Source: a virus
Length of the DNA: 58,558 nucleotides
IMG/VR virus record: IMGVR_UViG_3300010403_000180
Span: 1 to 58,558 of that record
Direction: 5' to 3' (one strand)
A model generated the notes under the pieces. The model saw nothing but the letters and a program-made list of their open reading frames with translations. It made no database searches and had not been told where the DNA came from. Within the stretch, counting starts at the first letter, position 1. The number at the start of each line of letters is the position of its first letter. Below, in pieces: positions 8,752 through 16,518 of the stretch. A program made the translations under genes and the position numbers.

Positions 8752-9066
8752 CTATTTTACTTTCACCAAGACCACATATTTGTGCACCAGATTTCCAATC
8801 TCCGCTGGTATCGTTACGCTTCTGACTTTATATTCATTGTTGTCTTCATCTACAATTTTATCCCCAACCTCAATGTCGGTGTCCTCCTCGCAAAACATTT
8901 TGTAGGTTTTGCCTGGGGCTTCTCCCATTGCCAGGGTTTTCTCATCAGATACTCGTTGGATTGAAGCAATGTCGGCGGTGATGGTGCTGTAAATAAACTT
9001 ATCGGCTCCCAGCGGTGTCAGTCTTGAAATGATGATTTGATTTGTTAATAAGTTTCTTAAAGTCAT
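8752..9066 (-). CDS. Head closure-like connector protein
   Basis: 104 residues, mostly beta: IIISRLTPLG at the start, DTDIEVGDKIVDEDNNEYKV in the middle, then a KYVVLVKVK C-terminus. This size and pattern match the SPP1 gp16 / HK97 gp7-like head-closure fold, and the gene lies between the adaptor (9063-9656) and gp10-like genes, with an ATGA overlap to the former. No distinctive catalytic motif; assigned by synteny. Confidence 0.65.
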   Translation of the reverse strand: MTLRNLLTNQIIISRLTPLGADKFIYSTITADIASIQRVSDEKTLAMGEAPGKTYKMFCEEDTDIEVGDKIVDEDNNEYKVRSVTIPAEIGNLVHKYVVLVKVK

Positions 9067-9656
9067 ACCACTATCTCTCGGTACGCATCTAAAATGTCAT
9101 AAATTCCTAGGCGGTCAGATGCTTTTTTGACACTTTGGTACGTTACAGAGTATTCACCTAAACTCTCCGACTTAATATCGCCTGTGGAATTTATATAATT
9201 ATCCTCTACCATCGCCGCAACCATCTGGGTCGCTGCGAAAGCTAGGTCGTCTGGGATGGCGGTGCTGAATCCGAACTTTCCTGTTACCACAATGTTCTGA
9301 TGGCCTCTCTGAAAGTGAGCTACCTGTGAACCAAGCCTCAATGTAATCTGGTTGAAATAGCTTTTATTTTCTGGGTAAAGTTTGTAATCGCTTGCGGTAA
9401 GAGTAAAGAGCAAATTGCCAGTATCATCATAAATTTTAATTGCGGTTATCTCGGTGGCATCGTCAATCAACAAGGTGTCGCTTCCGTCGCCGTCATATTT
9501 TCGGTCTTCGGAAGTCCCAGATTCAAAAGTCCTGCCCGTGTACTTATCAATAAAAGCTTTCACTGCCGCAATGAAGTCGGACAATGAAGTGAGCGGGCTT
9601 GGAAGGGCTGACAGTCCAAGGTATTGTAAGACTTTTGTTTGCGTGGTGTATCCCAT
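9063..9656 (-). CDS. Head-tail connector (adaptor, gp6/gp15-like)
   Basis: 197 residues. The start (YTTQTKVLQYLGLSAL) with FIAAVKAFIDKYTGRTFE fits the alpha-helical 'DNA packaging/connector' group (gp6 of HK97, gp15 of SPP1): helix, then an 'ID.YTGR.F' motif, a beta insertion, and C-terminal helices (DDLAFAATQMVAAMVEDNYI). These proteins form a ring beneath the portal. ATGA overlap with the next gene. Confidence 0.8.
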   Translation of the reverse strand: MGYTTQTKVLQYLGLSALPSPLTSLSDFIAAVKAFIDKYTGRTFESGTSEDRKYDGDGSDTLLIDDATEITAIKIYDDTGNLLFTLTASDYKLYPENKSYFNQITLRLGSQVAHFQRGHQNIVVTGKFGFSTAIPDDLAFAATQMVAAMVEDNYINSTGDIKSESLGEYSVTYQSVKKASDRLGIYDILDAYREIVV

Positions 9657-9657
9657 A

Positions 9658-9873
9658 CTAAATTACTTTCTTGGTTTTATATTTTTTATGTCCTTCGGTC
9701 TTCATCATCTTGTCGGCAGGGGCTTCTTGAAAATTAGAGGTCTGATACTTTTCCTCTTTGTATAAAATTGCTAAACCTCTATCAATATAAAAATGTGCTT
9801 CGTTGTTGCCAACTACTTTGACATCTCCCACTTCGTTATCTTGATAATTTTTTAGAAACTTTATTTTTTGCAT
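9658..9873 (-). CDS. Small protein in head operon, unknown
   Basis: 71 residues, starting MQKIKFLKNYQDNEVGDV, which is the beginning seen in short phage head-completion proteins ('V.fl.dy..y..Ge.a.....'), and ending in a basic tail (KKYKTKKVI). One base from the adaptor gene and 76 bases after the capsid gene. Upstream AAGGG may serve as ribosome-binding site. Function not assigned; possibly virion-associated. Confidence 0.7.
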   Translation of the reverse strand: MQKIKFLKNYQDNEVGDVKVVGNNEAHFYIDRGLAILYKEEKYQTSNFQEAPADKMMKTEGHKKYKTKKVI

Positions 9874-9900
9874 AATGTTTTTTACTTAACCCTTGGGAGT

Positions 9901-9930
9901 TGCTGGCGGAAGAAGATAAATCCGCCAGCA
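9901..9930 (-). terminator. Strong hairpin directly after the capsid gene
   Basis: A perfect 10-bp stem (TGCTGGCGGA and TCCGCCAGCA) with a 10-base loop, 20 bases after the capsid stop. No U-tract follows on the minus strand, so it is more likely an mRNA-stabilising or partial terminator element that raises capsid over connector expression. Confidence 0.55.
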
Positions 9931-9949
9931 GAGCTCACAAAGTTAGGTT

Positions 9950-11116
9950 TTAAGGAATTGCGTCTAGCTTCCTCAAAGCTGCTTCTAGCACGCATGTGCC
10001 ACCGATTCGCTCAACAACACGGATACCAACTTGGTCGTGTTCCCAAGCACTGCCCGCTTCGTTAGAAACGGTAACGGTGATGCTCCTTCGGTCGCCCATC
10101 CAATAAGCTTGTTTCAAATCACCGAAATAAATCTCGGCATCAGAAACCCAGTTATTTTCGTAGACGGGGTGTCCAAGGATTGTCGCAGGTCCAGCTTGGC
10201 TGATGGGTTCTTGCCAAATATAACGACCATTGTTATCTTTGACTTTCCTCAACTCCATGATATTCGTATTGTTCATCAAGAATACTGCATTTCTGCGGTA
10301 CTTTTGAGGCAACGAGTACACCAAACGAATGATGTTATCAAAGTCAAGGTTCCCAGAGCAAGTAACAGACGTTAAGCTACAATTTGCGATACCAGTAGGC
10401 TGACCAGAACCAGTACCGATAGTCAAAACTTTGTCTTCCTCTTGCCTTAGGGCTTCGGAGAACAAACCAATGATTAACTGTACAATGTTCCAATCAGATG
10501 CATCTTCCACCAATTCCTCTGATGCATAAAGAATAGCAGCGACTTTGTATGCCGTAAGAGTTTTTTGATTAAACTCGGCAGAGGTCGTGGTTTTCTGCGT
10601 ATTCTCGGCTGTCCAGTAAACTTTTGGTTTGGCAGTTAAGGTAGGAATGTTCATTGATAGCCTTAACATCGGGACAACTCTCACTAAACTTCGCATCGTA
10701 GTTGGGTCTTCCAAATCTGCGATAAGTTCAGCTCTGAACTCGGTTGGGACTAGGTATCCACCATCGGCGGAAACGCCTTCGGCTAATGCTTTCACAACAG
10801 CCTTGTCGTTTTGTACCAATCCCATGAAGAATCCGACAATTTTCTCCTCCTTGGTCAACGCTTTCACGTCTTCCTTAGAGAAGTCCTCTTTTCCAAAAAT
10901 TTTGGTCAACAAGGTAGCTTCTATCTCCTTGCCTTGAACTTTTTCAAGTAAACCTTTTACTTTGTTCAGACCTAATTTTTTCTCCACCTTGGACACGATG
11001 GCATCAACCATCTTGTCAACTTCCTTTTCGTCGGCTCCTTCCTCCCCTTCTGGGGCATCAGAACCTTCTACTTCCTCCTTTTCAATGTCTTCTTCTTTTT
11101 CTAAATCTTTGTTCAT
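9950..11116 (-). CDS. Major capsid protein, HK97 fold
   Basis: 388 residues. Residues 1-~115 are charged and coiled-coil-like (an acidic EEEDE-rich start, then 'VDAIVSKVEKKLGLNKVKG'), typical of the delta/scaffolding domain removed by protease. The mature part starts near GVSADGGYLVPTEFRAELI, the classic HK97 N-arm entry. It continues with 'LVRVVPM', 'ASEELVEDAS', 'GTGSGQPTGI' and 'SITVTVSNEAGSAWEHDQVG'. The C-terminal CVLEAALRKLDAI is typical. The gene follows its protease, separated by 21 bases. Confidence 0.95.
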   Translation of the reverse strand: MNKDLEKEEDIEKEEVEGSDAPEGEEGADEKEVDKMVDAIVSKVEKKLGLNKVKGLLEKVQGKEIEATLLTKIFGKEDFSKEDVKALTKEEKIVGFFMGLVQNDKAVVKALAEGVSADGGYLVPTEFRAELIADLEDPTTMRSLVRVVPMLRLSMNIPTLTAKPKVYWTAENTQKTTTSAEFNQKTLTAYKVAAILYASEELVEDASDWNIVQLIIGLFSEALRQEEDKVLTIGTGSGQPTGIANCSLTSVTCSGNLDFDNIIRLVYSLPQKYRRNAVFLMNNTNIMELRKVKDNNGRYIWQEPISQAGPATILGHPVYENNWVSDAEIYFGDLKQAYWMGDRRSITVTVSNEAGSAWEHDQVGIRVVERIGGTCVLEAALRKLDAIP

Positions 11117-11137
11117 TGTGGGTTGAAAAACTATAAA

Positions 11138-12088
11138 CTATTCTTGCTCCTTTTCTTGTCGCAAGATTTCGTTTATGTTCTTCGCTATTTTTTGCAGTGC
11201 CCGTACTTTAATTCGGTTCTTCCGTGATTTATGTACCTCCACTGGGCGACCTTTTGCTGATTTATCTTCTCCATCCATTTCAGGAGATGCAGTTTTCTGC
11301 AACTCTTGAAGGACGGAAATCGCATTTGTCATGGAACCTATGGCGTCATCCATCAATGCCAACGTTTTTTTAGAGAGAACTCTACCCTCCTTTGCCATTA
11401 AACCAATCTCCTCCATTGCTAATTCCATAGCGGATATTTCCATTTCTTCAATTTTCTTTTCAGCTTTTTCTTCCACTTTTTCCTCCAATCCTGCTTCGGG
11501 GGTTTTTTCCTCTGCTGGTTTTTGTTCTTCTTTGGGTGCTTCTGGTTTTTCTTCTGCCTTTGGTTCTTCTAGCTTTTCCTCGCCATCAATCTGCTTAGCC
11601 ATCTTCTCAAACCACCCATGTACTTCCTTTTCTTCGGTTGGGTTAAAAGATTTTGCGGCCATCATCAAAGCTTCTTGGTTTGCTGGGACGGGAACCGCAG
11701 AAACCTCTAAGAGTTCAGACTCGGTGATAATGTGAAAATCCTTTTCATCAAATTTCTTGGGGATAAATCCAACTGACCATGACTGCATGATAGCTGGGTC
11801 AGCCATAAACATGGCTTTTATCTCACGGGCAAGCTGGGTGATTTCATGGAAGACTGGTTCAAAGATAAGTTGCTTATCAACTACCTTAATGTTTTTGGCA
11901 TAGCCAATCGGTGGCTCATCATATTTATGAGCAAACAAAAGCACGGGGTTCTTCTTGAAATTTTTCAAGTCCCAGCCATCGGCCTTAACCACGTCCCCCA
12001 TTCTGTCTACTGCCTCGGTTGAACCGATAGCAATCAACTTTCCGTCCACCTTTTTTGACTCAATTAAGAGTTCCCGTTTTGTATTCAT
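11138..12088 (-). CDS. Prohead maturation protease with Glu/Lys-rich C-terminal extension
   Basis: 316 residues. It has the HK97 prohead protease (U35) pattern: GSTEAVDRMGDVV near residue 22, NPVLLFAHKYDEPPIG (His ~54), SWSVGFIPKKF (Ser ~103-105) and LLEVSAVPVPANQEALM (~126-142). Residues ~160-316 are an EEKPEAPKEEQKP-type charged tail with coiled-coil features, longer than the usual protease and probably scaffold-like. It is served by its own sigma70-like promoter and hairpin leader just upstream (12107-12196). No obvious Shine-Dalgarno precedes ATG 12088. Confidence 0.93.
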   Translation of the reverse strand: MNTKRELLIESKKVDGKLIAIGSTEAVDRMGDVVKADGWDLKNFKKNPVLLFAHKYDEPPIGYAKNIKVVDKQLIFEPVFHEITQLAREIKAMFMADPAIMQSWSVGFIPKKFDEKDFHIITESELLEVSAVPVPANQEALMMAAKSFNPTEEKEVHGWFEKMAKQIDGEEKLEEPKAEEKPEAPKEEQKPAEEKTPEAGLEEKVEEKAEKKIEEMEISAMELAMEEIGLMAKEGRVLSKKTLALMDDAIGSMTNAISVLQELQKTASPEMDGEDKSAKGRPVEVHKSRKNRIKVRALQKIAKNINEILRQEKEQE

Positions 12089-12106
12089 AAATTTTAATCT
12101 GAAAAA

Positions 12107-12140
12107 AACCGAAGAAAAGCACGCTGGCTCATCTTCGGTT
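12107..12140 (-). promoter_or_regulatory. Leader hairpin ahead of protease gene (terminator-like)
   Basis: On the minus strand a 9-bp stem, AACCGAAGA/TCTTCGGTT, with a 16-base loop is followed by T-rich sequence, placed between the promoter and ATG 12088. It looks like an attenuator. An 18-base block, CTTACGGAAGAACCGAAG (12150-12133), is identical to that of the leader at 15329-15346. Confidence 0.65.
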
Positions 12141-12167
12141 CTTCCGTAAGATAGATTTAATTATTTT

Positions 12168-12196
12168 ATTGTATGAAACGCTGTGTAGAGTGTCAA
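12168..12196 (-). promoter_or_regulatory. Sigma70-like promoter for protease/capsid operon
   Basis: On the minus strand TTGACA (12196-12191), a 17-base spacer and TACAAT (12173-12168). The predicted start near 12161 leaves a ~73-base leader before ATG 12088. The spacer and flanks closely match the promoter at 15362-15390. Confidence 0.8.
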
Positions 12197-12199
12197 GCC

Positions 12200-12976
12200 T
12201 TAGAAAACATTTTCAAAGTAATCATAGCTTAACCCTGCCCTGCCTGTCCAATTTGTTGGGAAGTCGCTACTGCCCTTAATGTAGCGATAAGTGTCTGCTC
12301 CTGCCGATATTGTTTCCTTTAAAATATACCAGTTGCCGTCTTTGTCGGTGAAGCCGTAGTAGTTTGGAGTGCCGTCATCATCCTTGTTGGCAATCTTGTA
12401 TTTATCCAATGGGTTTTGGTTTCCGCCGATGTCTTGCAGAAGCTTACTCTGGTTTTCAAAGTCTCCGCCAGCTCCGTACTGCACATTCATGGCCGCATCA
12501 TAGAAAGCCTTTCCACTTTTATCTACCAGCCTTACGGGGATAGCCTCTTTGGGTGTCTGGTTCCCTATGAATGCCGTGATGGCGGTTTTAAACCTCGCCA
12601 CGAGGCTCTCAATCGCTTTAACAACGAGCGGGGCATCGGACTTGGGGAAGTTGTTGACCTCAATTTCGGTTGGGAAATCCTTTTGGTTTTTTACGAGTAC
12701 CTCCTGCGGTTTTTTGCGGGCGTTCTGGCTGTCTTCTAACATCAGGTCAATGCCGTTTGCCATTTTTTCCAGCACTTCGGTTTGCTCCTGGGTCAGCAAC
12801 TTGCTCTGCTCAAACTGCTTGCTGTTATTTTCCTCGCCAGTAGAAAGCACCGCCTTTAAATCTTTTAGGAAGTTGCCAAGTTGAAGTGAGATTTTATTCT
12901 CGTTGTCTTTTTCGTTTTCTTCCAAGAACTTATCAATCTCCTCCGTGAGTTGTTTCTTTTTATTTTTGTCCGCCAT
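12200..12976 (-). CDS. Unknown head-region protein with coiled-coil N-terminus
   Basis: 258 residues. Residues 1-~95 are highly charged and helical (LTEEIDKFLEENEKDNENKI, later 'LLTQEQTEVLEKMANGIDLM'). The C-terminal third (DKDGNWYILKETISAG, then YRYIKGSSDFPTNW) is a small beta unit seen in phage proteins that sit next to portal genes. It overlaps the portal stop by 17 bases and precedes the protease promoter. It could be a virion decoration or internal protein; nothing catalytic is visible. Confidence 0.8.
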   Translation of the reverse strand: MADKNKKKQLTEEIDKFLEENEKDNENKISLQLGNFLKDLKAVLSTGEENNSKQFEQSKLLTQEQTEVLEKMANGIDLMLEDSQNARKKPQEVLVKNQKDFPTEIEVNNFPKSDAPLVVKAIESLVARFKTAITAFIGNQTPKEAIPVRLVDKSGKAFYDAAMNVQYGAGGDFENQSKLLQDIGGNQNPLDKYKIANKDDDGTPNYYGFTDKDGNWYILKETISAGADTYRYIKGSSDFPTNWTGRAGLSYDYFENVF

Positions 12977-15296
12977 CTTCTTTTAATTCCTTAGCAATTT
13001 TTCTTCGCATCTTTTTTATTTTGCCAAGCTCTTGCTCTTTTTCAATAGCAATTTCTTTTTTAGCTTCGGCAACAATTTCGTTTTTGATTGCTTCTTTATC
13101 AATGACTTCAACCTTCATGCTCTTAGCTCCGATAATTGGAACAATAGTGCATCGGCAGTTTACATGCAACGGTGGGTAGGTTACGTTTCCGTAGTCTACG
13201 GTTACGTTTGCAATGGTGTCGCCGTCTTTTAAGAAGTCATTATCCAGTTGCACAATCTTTCCATTCATTTCAACACAAGCCTCGTCGGTGCGTTCGTCCA
13301 AAGCGGTCAGCCATTGCTTGCCAGTTACTACGCCAGACTGCTTGTAGCCCTCGTCAGTGGCAAAGTTAGTTGAGCGTGAGGTCTCGGTGCGGGCAATCTT
13401 GAATGACCGTGTGGTTTCGTAACCATCAAATAAATCATTGATTCTTTTGGCAATCTTTCCAATACCCTCCCCCTCCCCTACCCCAGTGGAGATGGCATCC
13501 CTTATCCCTTCATTGGTGGTTTGGGTTATTTCTGTTGAGAACTTAATAGGGGTTTCGTTCAGGTACTTAATAATGCGGGCAACCGTCATATCAATCGGCT
13601 CGTTAATACCAACCAGCTCCAAAGCCAGCTTGCCTTCCTCTTTAATGATTCCTCGGATAAGAGGCTTCAAAGAAATAGCAAACGTGGTGGCTTCGTCTTC
13701 CACATCAAATAGGAAATCATTGGGGTTAATGGCTTTGCCTTCCAGCTTCCTTAATACGGCCATGCGTTGAATGTGGAATAGTTTCTTTAAGATTTTAGCA
13801 AAGCGGATTTCAAACTTGCCAGACAGATTTGTCTGTCGTACCCAGAATTGTTCTTCCTTTGTCAGTGGTTTCTCTGCTTCTTTTTTGGTTTTCTTCTTGC
13901 CGTTCTTTTTAACAAGGAAGTCTTTTACAATCTTGCGAATCTCATCATGGATGACCATGTTTTTCTTTTTATCTCGGTTGCCGATTCTTCTCAAAAGCAT
14001 TTTGCCTGTGTTGTTTGCGGGCGGAACTACTGGTTCGTTTACCGTTCCAATCGGACTATAATTGAAAGGCTTTAAAATCTCATCACCACCGTCAATATTA
14101 TCCAAACCTTCTTCCTGTCGCACTTCGTTGGTTGTCATCCATCCTTGGGTTAAGGCAGAATTGTATCGTGAGAGTTTTGCTTCAACATTTTCTGGCACTG
14201 GGTCTTCAAAATCAAGCCAGAGATTATCTCCAAACAAAGGTACTAAGAACTCATTGAGCTGTTCAATGATTCTTTCCATCTTAGGTTTAATGGTTCGCTT
14301 TGCAAAAACGTAATCGGCAGTTTCGGCGTTAGCTCTATTAACATCGTCAGTGATAGCCACGATAGTTTTAGGCACACGGAAAATAGAAAGGATTTTATCC
14401 CTCGTGAATTTCTGTTGCTCTAAGAAATCCATATCCTTGGCCGTCATTTGCAAGCGTTCTACGCCAACACCTTTCTGTAACACAGTGGTCTTGTGAGCAT
14501 TCTCGGTGCCTCGGTATTTTTTATCCCAGCGTTCGGTAATTCTTTTAATCTCGTCTTTCTCCAAAGTCTTATCGGTCTTTAAAACAAAATCTGGGGTGGC
14601 AGAGTTTCGGAAAAAGTTTTCATTATAGCGTTCAGCATTCTCATCAATAGCGATAGTGGTTCTTAAAGCTTCCAAGGTTCCACGTCCACGCATGGGCTTG
14701 GCTGGGTTTGGGTACTTAATTAAAATCACGTCCTCGGCATCAAGTTTGCTTTCACTGCCGTCGTCTTTCTTGTATTTGTAGCCATTCAAAAGCCCCTTAG
14801 CATCAAACAAAGGGGTCAAACGGTCGGGTCTCAATAAATAAACTGCGGTGGGGGCTCCTCCATTTCCGCCCGTCCTATCAAGAAGCCAAGGGGCTTCTCC
14901 TGCCAGCTCTAAATATTGCTGGGTCAAATGAATATGGTCAAATTTCGTAGTAAAAGGATTAACCCTATAAAGTAAATCAAGAAGCTCGTGTTCATAAAGC
15001 TCCTTCATGTCTCCGTTTGGTTTTATAGAATAGAGTTTGAATTCTATTGAAGCAACGTCATCAGCAATGGCGGTAACACAAGCGTATACCCAGCTTTTTG
15101 CAGCCTTCAAGTAATCGTCAGGTTTTGCAACCTTCACTGATTCGTAGGTTCCATTGTAATCTTCTGGGATAGCGTCCCAAGAAATTCCACGTTCCCGTTT
15201 ACCGCCTTTTTCGGAAACTTCTTCAACCTCCTGCTCCTGCCTAGGTGAGCCGAGCTCTCTGAAAAATTTCACTGGATGTAAGATAGGATTCTCCAT
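12960..15296 (-). CDS. Portal protein fused to MuF-like head morphogenesis domain
   Basis: About 778 residues from ATG 15296 (an alternative TTG at 15317 lies in the leader hairpin). Residues ~1-415 are an HK97-type portal: 'WVYACVTAIADDVASIEFKL', 'DRLTPLFD', 'VILIKYPNP', 'DKILSIFRVPKTIVAI' and 'TTNEVRQEEGLDNIDGGDE'. A Lys-rich linker follows. Residues ~510-730 resemble the MuF/SPP1 gp7 domain, with IARTETSRSTNFATDEGY, 'KQWLTALDERTDEACVEMNGK' split over about 20 residues, and YPPLHVNCRCTIVP near the end. Normally these are two genes. The fusion would put the MuF part inside the procapsid at the portal. Transcribed from the promoter at 15362-15390. Confidence 0.92.
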   Translation of the reverse strand: MENPILHPVKFFRELGSPRQEQEVEEVSEKGGKRERGISWDAIPEDYNGTYESVKVAKPDDYLKAAKSWVYACVTAIADDVASIEFKLYSIKPNGDMKELYEHELLDLLYRVNPFTTKFDHIHLTQQYLELAGEAPWLLDRTGGNGGAPTAVYLLRPDRLTPLFDAKGLLNGYKYKKDDGSESKLDAEDVILIKYPNPAKPMRGRGTLEALRTTIAIDENAERYNENFFRNSATPDFVLKTDKTLEKDEIKRITERWDKKYRGTENAHKTTVLQKGVGVERLQMTAKDMDFLEQQKFTRDKILSIFRVPKTIVAITDDVNRANAETADYVFAKRTIKPKMERIIEQLNEFLVPLFGDNLWLDFEDPVPENVEAKLSRYNSALTQGWMTTNEVRQEEGLDNIDGGDEILKPFNYSPIGTVNEPVVPPANNTGKMLLRRIGNRDKKKNMVIHDEIRKIVKDFLVKKNGKKKTKKEAEKPLTKEEQFWVRQTNLSGKFEIRFAKILKKLFHIQRMAVLRKLEGKAINPNDFLFDVEDEATTFAISLKPLIRGIIKEEGKLALELVGINEPIDMTVARIIKYLNETPIKFSTEITQTTNEGIRDAISTGVGEGEGIGKIAKRINDLFDGYETTRSFKIARTETSRSTNFATDEGYKQSGVVTGKQWLTALDERTDEACVEMNGKIVQLDNDFLKDGDTIANVTVDYGNVTYPPLHVNCRCTIVPIIGAKSMKVEVIDKEAIKNEIVAEAKKEIAIEKEQELGKIKKMRRKIAKELKEDGGQK

Positions 15297-15304
15297 AAAA
15301 AATA

Positions 15305-15336
15305 AACCGAATAACAACTAGATGTTGCCTTCGGTT
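15305..15336 (-). promoter_or_regulatory. Leader hairpin ahead of portal gene (terminator-like)
   Basis: Minus-strand AACCGAA/TTCGGTT outer stem with an inner CAAC/GTTG stem, followed by TATTTTTT and then ATG 15296. It shares an 18-base identical block with the leader at 12133-12150. No Shine-Dalgarno is present between the hairpin and ATG, so the fold may control translation or attenuation. Confidence 0.65.
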
Positions 15337-15361
15337 CTTCCGTAAGGGTTAGTATTGTTTA

Positions 15362-15390
15362 ATGATATGAAATGCATTATAGGGTGTCAA
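15362..15390 (-). promoter_or_regulatory. Sigma70-like promoter for portal operon
   Basis: Minus strand TTGACA (15390-15385), 17-base spacer, TATCAT (15367-15362). Start predicted near 15355, about 59 bases before the portal ATG. The element separates the glycan block from the head operon. Confidence 0.75.
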
Positions 15391-15391
15391 G

Positions 15392-15580
15392 TTAGTCAAG
15401 GCTGATGGATTCTTCAATGGTAATAAATCGGGGTTTGTTTTTCTTCACTTCAATTTCCTTCACGTCTTTTCCCGCAAACTTGAACTTGCCAAAGCCCGTT
15501 GATTCTAATTTATCAACAAGATTGTACATTTCCTTGTCTGCTTTCTTATCAATAATAATTTTGTCAGACTGTTTTTCCAT
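15392..15580 (-). CDS. Small charged protein, unknown
   Basis: 62 residues, Lys/Glu-rich (KIIIDKKADKEMYNLVDKLE then KDVKEIEVKKNKPRFITIEE). It overlaps the end of the upstream glycosyltransferase gene by 17 bases and ends two bases before the -35 of the portal promoter, so it is the last gene of the glycan operon. No motif recognised. Confidence 0.6.
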   Translation of the reverse strand: MEKQSDKIIIDKKADKEMYNLVDKLESTGFGKFKFAGKDVKEIEVKKNKPRFITIEESISLD

Positions 15581-16517
15581 TTTTAATTTGTGCGATTAAA
15601 TCCTTCAACTCTTGAACGCTTTGCTTGACATCAAATTTCTCTCTGACTTCATTGTATCTTAATTCCCCTTCACTTACACGTTCATCCTCATTTAAGAAAC
15701 GTTCAAGGTCGGCCTTGTTGCGGGCGACTGGCATTCCCAGCGTCCACGCAGTGAGCGTTTTATTCGTTGATTTGTATTTTCCTCTTGGGCGAATATCTGG
15801 CGGAAGTAAAACAATGTCGTGTTCTAAAATCACATCATCAAAGCTCCATTGCGGATTCTCCCACTGATATTTTACGTTACGAATGAAGTTATTATTTTCC
15901 TCATCAACTTTCTTTTGCATCTCCTCAATCTGTTCTGGTGTTTCGTTTCCTTTTAAAATTAGCTTCTCGTATGCGGCCACAGACGAATAGGGCGGACGGC
16001 ATTCAGAAAGCACCGTCAACTGCAATCCCATTTTCTTTAAGCTTCGCAATGTTGGGTCAAGCAGTTTTGCATTTTGTGAGTAGCCAAACCAAATCACTTT
16101 TTTGGCTTTCCCTTGGCCCTTATGGTCTTTCTTTTTGGTGTGGAAAGAAAGGTCTTGGCGGTCAGGAATAAACACCACTGGCTTATCAGTGAACTCTTGC
16201 ATGGCTTTCTGCAAGCCTTCTGATGAAACAGTAATGGCATCGCAATTATCAATCATCTCCTTAACTGAAACGGTGTCCAACCAATCTGGGTCGCACACAT
16301 CCAAAATCTTTACGCCCTTAAATTCTTTGGCATATTCTTTCCAGTAAACCTTTTGAAAAATAATCACCTCGTATTGTGCACCATTGCGGAACTGTTCCGC
16401 TTCTTCCCAATTCTTAATATACCAATGACCTCGTAAACGTGAAGAACCAACGTCCTCTCGGTTGTGCCATTGCTCAAATAATAAGATGCCTACTGGCTTT
16501 TTGTTGTATACAGACAT
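15564..16517 (-). CDS. GT-B-type glycosyltransferase
   Basis: 317 residues. N-terminal half: 'VGILLFEQWHNREDVGSSRL' followed by strands ending KILDVCDPDWLDTVSVKEMI and DAITVSSEGLQKAM, the Rossmann-like acceptor domain of family-4-like enzymes. C-terminal half: KVIWFGYSQNAKLLDPTLRS (donor-binding start) and a late segment YKSTNKTLTAWTLGMPVARN, equivalent to the 'E..a.G.PvV' nucleotide-sugar site. The Glu of the EX7E motif is not obvious, so donor and linkage are unclear. Two bases after the next glycosyltransferase gene. Confidence 0.75.
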   Translation of the reverse strand: MSVYNKKPVGILLFEQWHNREDVGSSRLRGHWYIKNWEEAEQFRNGAQYEVIIFQKVYWKEYAKEFKGVKILDVCDPDWLDTVSVKEMIDNCDAITVSSEGLQKAMQEFTDKPVVFIPDRQDLSFHTKKKDHKGQGKAKKVIWFGYSQNAKLLDPTLRSLKKMGLQLTVLSECRPPYSSVAAYEKLILKGNETPEQIEEMQKKVDEENNNFIRNVKYQWENPQWSFDDVILEHDIVLLPPDIRPRGKYKSTNKTLTAWTLGMPVARNKADLERFLNEDERVSEGELRYNEVREKFDVKQSVQELKDLIAQIKNGKTV

Positions 16518-16518
16518 G

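Noticed and set aside
15376-15381. TATAAT within the spacer of the portal promoter
   Set aside because: No -35 at a suitable distance; the TTGACA-17-TATCAT pair fits better.
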